Positions 26,834-37,115 of a DNA stretch of 64,000 nt are shown here, piece after piece. A model generated the notes under the pieces. It worked only from the letters and a program-made list of their open reading frames with translations. It was not told the DNA's origin and ran no database searches. The position numbers and the translations under genes were made by a program. Source of the DNA: Druceiella hillmani (taxonomy: Eukaryota; Arthropoda; Insecta; Lepidoptera; Hepialidae); contig JAYKKI010000148.1 of NCBI GenBank assembly GCA_039881145.1, positions 255,501 through 319,500 on the forward strand, written 5' to 3'. Every line of letters starts with the position of its first letter. The first letter of the stretch is position 1.

Positions 26834-29525
26834 TCACCATCTGTCACCAATTATATCATGGCGTTTCAGTCGTTTATTGTAGGAGATGGTTGCTAATGCA
26901 GTAGCTAAATCATTTGGGTGGTTTTCCAGCCGTGTTTTATATTTATGCCCTATTAATTTTAACTCCTCCTTAATTGTTGTTATTTTCAGAGCTTCGTGTA
27001 TCTCTGTATTGGTGACGAACCATGGTGCATTGGAAATGGTTCTTAGCATACCATTTTGCAGCCTTTGCATTATGTTTAAATTGGAGTCGCAAGCACTTCC
27101 CCACAGTTGTGCACCATATGCCCATATTGGTTTCAGGATCATTTTGTATATCAGCAATTTATTGTCGATTGATAATTTAGAGTTGCGTGCCATCAACCAG
27201 TAGATGTTTCTGAACCGCATGTTCAGCTCGTCTTGTTTTGATTTGATGTGCTTCTTCCAGGTCAACCTTCTGTCCAGATGCATACCGAGATATCGAACAG
27301 AGTCAGTCTGTGGCAGAACATTTTTTCCCAGTTTTACTGGAGCACAGCTTCCTTTCCTCAGCGTAAAAGTAAGTTGTACAGATTTGGTTGTGCTGGCTTT
27401 GATTCTCCATTTCTGGATCCACTCGTTAACCCTATCGAGGCTTTTCTGCAAGACGGCAGATGCTACAATCGGATCTTTGTTGCTCGCGAGAATTGCAGTG
27501 TCGTCAGCAAAAGTAGCAGTAGTTACCTCTTTTGTTTCTGGGAGGTCTGAGGTGTAGATGGTATACAAGACAGGACCAAGGACAGATCCCTGTGGAACTC
27601 CCGCCATTACATCTTGGATAATTGACAGTTCTCCGTCCTCTCTCACCTGGAAGATTCTGTTCGTGAGGTATGACTCCATCAACAAGTAGTAACTATGCGG
27701 TAAAGACGTTTTTATTTTAAAGAGTAAGCCCTTATGCCATACCTTATCGAAAGCTGCCTGGACATCTAAAAATACAGCGGAGCAGTATTCCTTCTTTTCA
27801 AAAGACTGTCTAATCTTATCACAGACTCGATGCACTTGTTCCACCGTAGAATGCTTTTATCTGAATCCAAACTGATATTTAGGTATCACCAGGTCTTTGT
27901 TTAGTATGGGTAATATTCAGCTCAGGAGGATTCTCTCAAACAACTTTGATAGCACAGGTAAGAGGCTTATAGGTCTGTATGATGATGCGTCTTCCGGGGG
28001 CTTTCCTGGCTTGTGTATCATTGTTACTATCGATACCTTCCATAGATTGGGAAAGCACTGTACTCGAAGCACTCCATTGAAGAGAATAACTAAAAACACC
28101 AGTGCTTTCCTGGGAAGTTGCATGATAACTTCTTTTGTGATGAGATCGAATCCAGGGGCTTTTTTATCTTGCAGTCCTTTTATACCAGAGCCTGAGGAGG
28201 CTCAGTTCTCTAAATGTGACTGGTCTTGGCGGAATGGACAGTTGTACGTCTTACTGCAGTGTACGTTCAACTTCATTTTTGAACTCTGCATTGTTGCCTT
28301 CATTAGGAGTAAAGATGGCGGCTAGATGTTTTGCAAACATGTTAGCTTTTTCTTTGTTTGTCTTAGTCCAACCATTTTGGTCGTTTTAATGGGGCATTTA
28401 TATTGCTGTGGCCTATTTAACGCCTTTGTAAGCTTCCAGAGGGAGTATTCTGTTGTTTTTGTGGCAGTTAGGCTTTCCAACTGATTTTGTAGTGTGGCAT
28501 TATTTAAAGTGTCGATTGAATTTTTCAACTCTATAATAGCTTTATTAAGTGCAGTCTTGTCACTTTTACATCTACTTTGGTGCCATATCCTGCGCAATCT
28601 TCTCTTCTCTAGTATTTTACGTTTTATTTCAAGAGGTACGTTCCCAACAACTTGGTAACCTTTTTCTTTTTTAAGAGGAGTGTTAACCCAGCAAGCTTTT
28701 TGTATAAGGTTAGTAAAGTGTTGAGTCGCGTCATCTATCTCGTCGGGTGTTTTCAAGGAGACTTTCAATTCAATGCCTTCCTCGATGTATTCTCTGAACC
28801 CTTCCCAATCAGTGAGTTTATTGTACAGAGTATCAGGCCTCTCATAGCAAATGATAGACGTACTAATAGTTAGGAGGACAGGGATGTGGTCAGAACTACT
28901 GTCTAAACAAGATTCAGCCTTCATGTAATTTGTCGAAAGTCCCATTATTATGAAGAAGTCCAGAAAATCGGGTTTTTTATTTGGATCTGTTGGCCAGTAG
29001 GTTGGTTCACCCGATATACATGTTGTACAGTTGAGGTTATTTTCGTCAAGGCATAATTTTAGTTGTCTATCTCTAGTTGTTGTTAGCCTTGAGCCCCAGT
29101 ATGTATGTTTGGCGTTCCAGTCACCACCAGCCACAAATCTTCCTCCCAATGTTGAAAAGTATTCTGCAAATTTTGTTTCACTAATTGTGTGCCTTGGTGG
29201 GCAGTAAATTGCCGACAGGTTCAGTTGACCACAGTTACCTTCCACTGCAACGGTGGTAGCCTGAATGTGGTTTGTCCTATACTCTGGTAGCACCTGATGT
29301 TTGATGGAATTTCTTATTACAAGGGCTGTTCCTGCATGCCCCGTTCCATCTGGATGTTTAGTCACATAGGTATTATCCTTTGATTTTGATTTTACTTTTA
29401 TCTGTACAGTGTGCTTCGGAAATCAGAACAACATCAAGTTGGTTATTGTTTATAAAGAGTTCTAAGTCTGTCTTGTTTGGGGCAAGACCATTGATGTTCC
29501 AAGTGGCCACTCTTAGGGCAGTCAT
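26834..29525 (-). pseudogene. Jockey ORF2, endonuclease-reverse transcriptase, multiply interrupted
   Basis: It starts at 29,525 with MTALRVATWNINGL, the first endonuclease motif, then LISEAH. Further on come GGDWNAKHTYWGSR and SSDHIPVL, the usual APE-type catalytic block (29,365-28,323). The RT block includes KKAPGFDLI, SSYRPISLLPVLSKLFERIL, QFGFR, AFDKVWHKGL, GVPQGSVLGP and the catalytic FADDTAIL. The C-terminal thumb-like part runs to a stop at 26,834. Lesions that I can place: a frameshift at 29,371-29,377, a one-base loss in a T4 tract at 28,384-28,387, stops at 28,251-28,253, 27,917-27,919 and 27,857-27,859, and a probable frame change at about 28,170-28,200. The catalytic aspartates survive, but no uninterrupted frame joins endonuclease to RT. 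The enzyme would nick target DNA and prime reverse transcription of its own RNA. The plus-strand frames opposite it are shadows. Confidence 0.94.
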
Positions 29526-30637
29526 TTTGATATTTTTTCAATAAGGGTGACTATGAGGCTCATAAGAGTGCTCATCTGTTGTAAGATCATGTCGAATTTT
29601 TCCGACTGTTTGATTAGTAGCTCTTCTATTTTAATGTTTATGCCAGTTGCAGTTGTTGGGTTAGTTTTTTCTTTTTCAATATGTCAGAGTATAGTTGTTC
29701 TTGTATTTCTTCAGGATGTGATTGAGTTAGTAAGGGAACAGCTTTAGTTGCCACCTCCTGTATTTTGCCCTTGAGTACTGGGTTTCTTGCCATGCGTCTT
29801 TCTAGGATCTCCTTATAGACTTCGCAGCCTTTATAGTTGGCCGGATGTGCGCCTTGGCAAAGAGCGCATTGTGCTGGTGTTTTACGGTCCTTCTTTGGGC
29901 AGTCTGCAGTTTTGTGTCCCTGGGTACACTTTACACATCGGTAGGGTCTCATGCAATAGTTCTTGGAGTGGCCGTATTGTTGGCATCTTTGACATTGAGG
30001 CAATGTTGTTCCCTTTTTTGGATCTTCGATTGTTACAGACTGGTGGTAGATATTTTTAATATCTTTCACTGTTGCATTGTTAGCTCCAGGTTCGATGTTG
30101 ACAAAGAATGTGGATGTTGGTTTTTTATTTGGTCCATATTTTGAGTTTATAATTTCACCATAGACTTTGTTTCCAGTCTCTTCAATTGCTTCAACGATTG
30201 CACTATGTGGAGTTGTGTAGTGTAGGTTTTTTATAACTATTCTATAGCAACGTTGGTCTTTCAGGTTAAAAGTATGTCCTATGAGTCCTTTATTTCGAAC
30301 TAGTGTAATTAAGTTTTTGTATATTGCTGTATCCACACAATTTATTCTCAGTTGGTTTCTGTTGACAATTTTTATTGTAAAACTATTCTTGTCTGCTGTG
30401 GTCTGTAATAATTCTACCAGCTTATTTACGTCTTCGATGCCGTATAATATAATGGGTGGTGGTTTACTAGGCCGTTTTTCTCTTGGCTCTTTCGCAACTT
30501 CTTTGGGATCAAGAGGTAACCCGCTAAATCTATTGCTTGTTGTGATTCTTTCTGGCGAAGTCGACTGGAGTTTCTGTCTTTTTCCCTTCTGATTTCTGTC
30601 TACAGGGACTCTTTGCCAGTCTGGTGGTTCGAGCGCT

Positions 30638-30642
<5 letters not shown>
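29522..30642 (-). pseudogene. Jockey ORF1, zinc-knuckle nucleic-acid-binding protein, frameshifted near its end
   Basis: The open part runs from the ATG at 30,642 to a stop at 29,638, 334 residues. It encodes the Gag-like partner that binds element RNA. Residues about 100-200 resemble the PRE_C2HC-associated region of Jockey ORF1 proteins (RIVIKNLHYTTP). Residues about 210-275 carry zinc knuckles: CQRCQQYGHSKNYC (C-x2-C-x4-H-x4-C), CVKCTQGHKTADC, and a third, CALCQGAHPANYKGC. A T6 tract on the plus strand (29,665-29,670) appears one base short. In the neighbouring frame coding continues as IEELLIKQSEKFDMILQQ and ends at a TGA (29,522-29,524) that overlaps the ORF2 ATG. So about 45 C-terminal residues have been lost from the frame. 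The ATG directly follows a TA repeat, so this start may not be the ancestral 5' context. Confidence 0.92.
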
Positions 30643-30677
<35 letters not shown>

Positions 30678-30680
30678 AGC
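30635..30680. repeat. Perfect 46-bp palindrome over the 5' end of the Jockey element
   Basis: GCTGGC, (AT)17, GCCAGC: the first bases of ORF1 (read on the minus strand as ATGCCAGC) are repeated inverted on the far side of the TA tract. TA repeats are self-complementary, so the 6-bp GC-rich caps are the informative part. Six matching bases directly flanking the repeat would be rare by chance (about 1 in 4,000). Confidence 0.9.
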
Positions 30681-31567
30681 ATAATTATGTAGAAAGTTTC
30701 GTCAATTGCGACGTCATAAACGGAATGTCTGCTTTACGTGAATGATATTATATGAAAATGTATATAGTATATATTTGGATGTGAACGGTGTAAATATTTT
30801 TCTACCAGGTAACATTTTGTTAAAACCTTAAGTTAGAATTTTTAAATAAGTTTAAAATCGAATCGGAAGTAAAAACACTAAAGGTTGCATTTTCTAATGC
30901 GCCACTTTATTTTCATTTTCAATAAATAATTTTTCATTTAAAGATTACCTTTAAAGACTCAAGTTTGAAGATTCAGGTTGACTGGGTAATTATGAAATTA
31001 TAATAAAAAAATAATTTTTATGAAACGAACGATGCTTTTAATATAATTCTATTTCAAATTAGGATTACCAGTAAAAATGTTTCCAATCTACTTATTAATA
31101 CAATTAATTCGACCTCAAATTTTTTACAGACGTTAAGTATAGAAGTTTGTTAAAATACATGTACATCCAATATTATTTTACGAAGAATGAAACATAAAAA
31201 AATTAAAATTGTAAATCCAAGACAAAGCACTTTTGCGACAAGTTGTTGGAGAAATGCAAACTTCACTTAAACAAGGTGACGGCAGAGTTCATAAGAAAGT
31301 TTGCTTTCATGAATAAAATATTGTGGAATTGTGACTAAGTTAATGCGGTAGAATTTCCTACGAGAACCGGTAGGCGGAACATTTCTATTCCCGGCGGATG
31401 AAGATCTGTCGTGTCTCATAAGGGTGATGGATGGATATTTGTTTAGCGCGGCGACTGAAAGTATTCAGGGAGTTAATTTAAACTATCCTTATTGTTTAAA
31501 CTAATGATGTGTGACCGGGTCGCGTGTGCAGAGTCCCAGGGTTCTGATTTATAAATCATGACAGTTC
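30681..31567. other. Noncoding stretch becoming GC-richer towards 31.3-31.6 kb
   Basis: No gene recognised. From about 31,340 the base composition shifts, with words such as GAACCGGTAGGCGG, AGCGCGGCG and GACCGGGTCGCG. This is unusual here and lies just upstream of the promoter-like motif pair at 31.57 kb. Confidence 0.5.
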
Positions 31568-31600
31568 AGTGAGCAAATATTACGCGAACGGTTCGGTCGT
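31566..31600 (+). promoter_or_regulatory. Possible TATA-less core promoter: Inr plus DPE
   Basis: TCAGT (31,566-31,570) matches the arthropod initiator with A+1 at 31,568. At +28 to +33 the sequence is GGTCGT, an exact RGWYVT downstream promoter element, and +24 is G, the preferred base in Inr+DPE promoters. A TATAAAT at 31,550-31,556 lies only 18 bases upstream, too near to act with this start. The locally GC-rich setting is promoter-like. Downstream the sequence is A/G-rich, with a tiny frame (ATG at 31,684) for a hydrophobic 18-mer. No host exon follows in the window, so the promoter is unproven and could be chance: roughly one such pair is expected at random in this much sequence. Confidence 0.3.
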
Positions 31601-31839
31601 TAGAGATAATGCCCTATATTACAGTGAAACAGTGAAAACCAAAATAAATTTTATTACGAGAAAAAGAAAGAGAGAGAGAGAAGATGAAAAAACAAATTTC
31701 TTTTTTTTCCTTTAGTATATTTATGGTATTCATTGTGTAGCCGTTATATGCAACTTCCTCTGCGTAAACACTGGTTTATGAATGTGAATCGCAATAACTG
31801 GAATCGTGCAATGAAGATATAAAGCTTATAAGTAATTAT

Positions 31840-31842
<3 letters not shown>

Positions 31843-31906
<64 letters not shown>
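31843..31906. repeat. (TA)n microsatellite with one ACAT interruption
   Basis: About 30 TA dinucleotides, interrupted once at about 31,880. Confidence 0.96.
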
Positions 31907-31908
<2 letters not shown>

Positions 31909-34900
31909 TTATTTCGTAAGGAAATGCACGGTTTTGCTTAAAACTTGTTTTGCATGTTTGGACGAAACACACTATAAAAGTATGTAAAACTTACTGAGGA
32001 TGAGTTTATTGTTTAAAAATCGATAAGATAATTGTTATTCTAATAAATATTTTGGCAAAAAATATAGAATAAATATTTTAATACAGTAATTACACAAAAA
32101 TAAACTAGCTCAGAGTGAAAAGTCAAAGAATACGAGACACTGACAAGTGACGTTTATTTTTTTGTTTTTGGTTTAAAAGTCAGTAATGAATCATAGATAA
32201 TCTAATTGTGGAAACGGATGTTGCTGGCGGTGTCAAGTTGCAACTAATATTTTAACAAATTAAGAAACAAAAAACACTTTAATATTTTTTAGAGTAATTA
32301 GGATATTTTACTAATATTGGGTATAGGATATTTTAAACGTGTTCGTGTATCTCGCTTTCATTTAATTGAGTCCATAATATTTGTCCTGTCAACCTAACCT
32401 AAGCACGCAGTAGCATGCAAGCAAGTTCTCGCCAGTCTTGCGCGCATGGCGTATGTTTACGCAGTGGTTTTACTAACCTGACAAGTCTTTATTGCTGCAA
32501 CATGTTTAAATTAATTTTAAGAACGCGTACTTTTGGAATTTTAACTTTATTCTAATTCAGCTTTAAGTAACTATTTGAAACTTAACAATTATTTTGATGT
32601 GAACACTTTTTTATGGTTTTAATGGACGATATAAAAAGAATCCCCCCGACCCACATTTTCATTTAATTGTTGTTTTATATTTCTATATATATTGCAGTAT
32701 TATTGAAAATGTATATCAAATACAACATTGTTCTACATAAGTAGTAACACTAAAATATCATTTTCAAAAAAACAAATATAGATTTAGGGCAATGCGTAAT
32801 ATTATATTCCCAGAATTATTTTACTATAATATAATATCAGCTCTAGAAATTGCTGTCAAAAATGTACAAACGTTCAATTGCAGGTACTAGCGTATTACAA
32901 ATACATTTTTTACGACTTCTCATTAAATTAACGAATATTAAGTTATCCGGCTGAAAAGGAATATAAAAACAAATACATTTTCCAAGCTATGTTTATAGGA
33001 AACAGACGTTTTAAAAACTAAAACGGAAATCGAGAGGAAAATCAGAGAATATTCCAAAAACTTTTTTATTATTTAATTTGTCATAATTGAAGGTAATACT
33101 AAAGTTGAAGAGATCTTCAAACGACATAATAATAATTATACATTGTTGAAACTTATACCAAATGATATATTTTCTTAGGCCACGGGGTATATCGATGTTC
33201 ATTAAACTGCCCTGATATTTTTGTTACTCTACAACAATAAGGACTAACTAAAGAGCCAGTAAAATTGTAAAGTTCTAATTGTAGATGAAACTTAAAATCC
33301 CATCAAAAAGAGAATTGTGGAAAATGGCCCAAGGTTCTTTCAAATAATCATATTAGTCGAAAAAGATCGATATCAAAATAAGTGCCAAGATAATGTATGT
33401 GTAATGATATGTATAATTAGATCTAAGTTGAGATTTAAAAGGCACGCATAAATATTTATTGTTACCCATACTACACTACTTGAGTTAACTCAAATTTTCA
33501 TTAGTTACTCACCATAAAGTACTAATTAAATCTTATTGAAATAACATTTTTGAAAATAGAGAGAAATTAAATTTTCAATTTTATCTTAAGCATTATGAAA
33601 TGGCGACGTCAAAATAAAAAAAAAATTCATATCTAGATCAAAGGAATTAACAATACATTGGAGATTAACAAAATAATTTCTGCGAAAACAGTTTGTTCAC
33701 GTTTTCAATAACGGTGCAAAGTACCAAACAGCATTAATACGTGTCTAAACGTCTTGTTTTTCAAATTCGCTTTACAAATTACTTTTCTTTATATATTTTT
33801 TTATGTTTTCTTTTGTCCTGCAGGCTCGGCGTGCTTCACAAAGATGTTTGTTTTGGCGAAGAAAAATTTAATTTAATATTTTGCCGATTCCATATGAATC
33901 GCATTATTTAGGTCGGAACAAGCTGCCGCGTAATTTTTAATCTAACGTTTCTCAGCTCTTTTGTTACTGGGCTGGGCTTTTTTATAAAGCAATTAAAGTT
34001 AATTTTATTAACTAAGTTTTTGGAATAGATTTATTGTGCACAAAAATATCATTTACATTGAAAGTATTGCAATGTGATTGAAAAAAAAAGATATTAACTT
34101 TTGAGTTTATTTTTTATTCGAGTACGAAAACTTAAATTTTATATTAACTTCTTCACTCGTTGTACACCTATGTTACTTTTATAACTTCTTGCAAATTTAA
34201 TAACTTTTTAACCAGTCGACACGACTTTTTTTTAGATTGATATGAACGTAATTCCTCATGTCAGCTGAATTGTCAACTTTTGCTCACGGCTTCTTTTTGT
34301 ACCTAGTTTTAAGGACAATTTTGATAAAAAAATGAATACAACGTTTTCCTATAAAATTTCATTACAATCATTCTTAAAATGAAAGAAATATGATGCTAAG
34401 ATATACAGATAGATAGAGAGATATGACCAAGTTATGAGAGCTACGGAATTATAAAAATAGTCGATTTATTCATGTCCCCATAAACTTGTTTTTTTTAAAT
34501 ATTGTTAATATACAGATTTTCTTACCCTTGCTGTTTTATCATATTTACTGATTTAAAAAAGTCAAATTCCGGTAAATTATTATAAATATATGTCCGCTTA
34601 TATCAAAAACTAAATGAATTAAATTTCAATATTTTCGTATTTCGGTTAAAAAATCACATTGTCATATTATCCATTCTTACATGTCATCCTAACATACATA
34701 TTTGTGCACGTTGCTTTACACTTTTTAATTGTCTGGTACTGTACAAACAAAATGAAATATATAATATCACGCTACAATATCAAAATTTTAATCAACACTA
34801 CTTATCGCTATGATAAGGAGCTTATTTTAAAAAGAAGGAAGTCTATAATTATTTATTAAAATCAAACTTCGTCACGATTTGCATTTATGGTAATAAATGT

Positions 34901-37115
34901 AAATACAAAAATTTCGGCCACAATGAGAAGGTGATAACTCAGAAATGTAAAACGAAATTATGATAATTAATATTCTAAAGTAATATCTTTGCGTGTTTTC
35001 TCTATTTTGTATCGACAACGGTTTTATGAACTTCCCGTCCTTATCGTGGAATCAATTTTAAATATTGTTTTATTTTTCAAGATCACGTTAGACTCGATAA
35101 GATATTGGTGACCGTAGTTCCAGGCTTGTAATTGATAGGCACGAAATATTTAAATGTTAATTTGTCGGCATACAGGATTGGGTGACTAATTTTCTTGCCC
35201 CCTACATGTTATAATTCTAATTTTTAAGACACCTGCCTATTGCCTATTTCCCATAAAGTTTTACGAATTCCAGAGATAGCAATTTTTTATATCTATCAAA
35301 ATATCAACAATCTTCATTTTTTATCTGCAAGGGGCATTACAGCTTACGACTAAATATAATTTAACGGTGGCGATCCTGAATGACTGCTATAACATTTTAA
35401 TAAGTAATTGTTTATTGTGCTTTAGATAGTAATTATTTTATAAATTAATATCAATATTGACTACTTAAGTTATAGCGATCAGTTCACTAGTATTTCAAAT
35501 TATGTATACATAATCATACGCTTTTGATTTATCTCTGCCCAAGGACCAACATATAAACATATCTATATATGACAACAAAATAAACGTAAAAAGGTTTGTA
35601 TATAGAAGTAAATATAAAAAACCGCCGAAAAATCTATCATCTTGGCCTGTATTCGCTTGCAGATAAATTTTGTCGCAGTTTTAAATATTTCAATCTATCT
35701 AGGAGTAAAATGTGATACGTATTATCTCCATGTAACATAAAGTATTATTTGCCTGTATATTTTACATAGATCGTACCAAATCTATGTAATATAAACAGAT
35801 TTTATTAAAATTATCAACATTTTATAGTTTAGGATTATTAAAATTAAATGAAACATATAAATTTATTGACTTGAAATGAATACGCAAAAACCTATAATTT
35901 TAATATTTTTATGGCATCTATATATTTTTATAGTATCAATATGTATTTCTTAATTTGTTTTTTACAAAGTAGGTCGACGAAATATTAAAATAGTATCAAA
36001 AATGACAGTGTATTCATGTTTTAATACCGTACCAATTGACCCTATAGAAGACACTAGACTTAACTCGATATGTATCCTTAACAAAATTGATATCCTTACA
36101 AGATGTTGGTGCACGACTACGGCAGAATGAACAGTCTGTGATTTATTTCTAAAGTAGTTGTTTTTACAAGGATGGATTTGGCCAAGCTAGGCTCCACCCG
36201 GTAAGATTTATTTTTTAGATGTTGTCAGAGTCCGCGCAAGTGACGAGAATATATTCTACGTTATAAATATAATTTAACGCTATAGATGTTAAATCTGGTA
36301 ATTCGATATATTTCCTTAAAGAAATCAGTATTAGCAATAAATATATAATCTTCCCGTACTGACGATGGCATAATCTATAATTTTCCCATCCATACATCAA
36401 GTGATATAAATGAAAACCACTATCCTCGATCTCACCACGGCAATATTAAAAATAGAAAATGAGCAAACTAAATTGTTGAACTTGATGATAAATAAAACAC
36501 ACACCAATAAAATGTATTTGTCACTGTAAAATCTATTTGTTTTATATTTGGAATAGTCCAATAATTCTAGGTGATCATCCCTAGTTTGAAATAAGGAATA
36601 ACGATTGTCAAAGCCTTTTGAAGGTTAGTTGTGATGGTATCAAAAACCTCGAAATAATTTTTTTCTAGGTCTTTCATTCACCTCTGCCATCAAAAATTAA
36701 ATTAAATTGTGAAATTAACTCATTTGTAAAAAAAACCAACAAGACAAAGTTCAAAATTTCTTTGAATATCCAGTTGTAAATGTAAAATAAATATTTATTA
36801 ATAAAAAGTCCTTTAATATTAATACTGTCCTTCGATATAAAAATTTGTTTATGTATACTCTTAAATAGATCACAAAGTAAATTTGAACTTTGCTCTAAAA
36901 TGAATCCCATAAATGAACCGGAAAATTTTTAATGAACTCTTTGCCTCGTGTAGAAAACCATGTCATTTGTGAACCATTGTTTTACCAGGATAAGACACTA
37001 GGGAACAAGCAGATTCTATATTACTCAAAATTATTTGAAGAGATATACTTCGAATGGTGAAGAATTTTACCATAAAGAACTTACCCGACGAGACCCTTAC
37101 CCAGCAGAAAAAAAA
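31907..37115. other. AT-rich noncoding stretch, no gene seen
   Basis: No recognisable protein, RNA gene or long repeat on either strand. A GC-richer patch at about 32,385-32,470 contains AACCTAACCTAAG, two TTAGG-type units and too short for a telomeric tract. The phrase GGCTCCACCCGGTAAGA at about 36,190 looks like a splice donor, but no exon can be built around it. Confidence 0.55.

Larger units (their letters stand above)
26731..30642 (-). mobile_element. Jockey-clade non-LTR retrotransposon, nearly full length, damaged
   Basis: On the minus strand the order is ORF1 (Gag-like zinc-knuckle protein), ORF2 (apurinic-type endonuclease plus reverse transcriptase), a short 3' UTR, AATAAA and a run of seven A. 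This two-ORF layout, with no RNase H region visible, fits the Jockey clade. The element is about 3.9 kb. Its 5' end coincides with the ORF1 ATG: directly before it lies (TA)17, so no 5' UTR is present. The 3' end also runs into (TA)n. Damage is modest: three clear frameshifts, one less certain, and three in-frame stops, while long blocks remain open. It is therefore younger than the other relics here but cannot make full ORF2 protein. Host genes around it are absent. Confidence 0.93.

Noticed and set aside
26886..28325. Several plus-strand frames of 100-142 codons
   Set aside because: They lie antisense to the Jockey ORF2, whose minus-strand translation carries clear RT motifs. The plus frames are shadows, as are those at 28,652-30,592 opposite the endonuclease and ORF1.
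31684..31740. 18-codon hydrophobic frame (MKKQISFFSFSIF...) after the putative promoter, resembling a signal peptide
   Set aside because: It ends at an in-frame TAG with no convincing splice donor inside, so it cannot be shown to lead into a protein.
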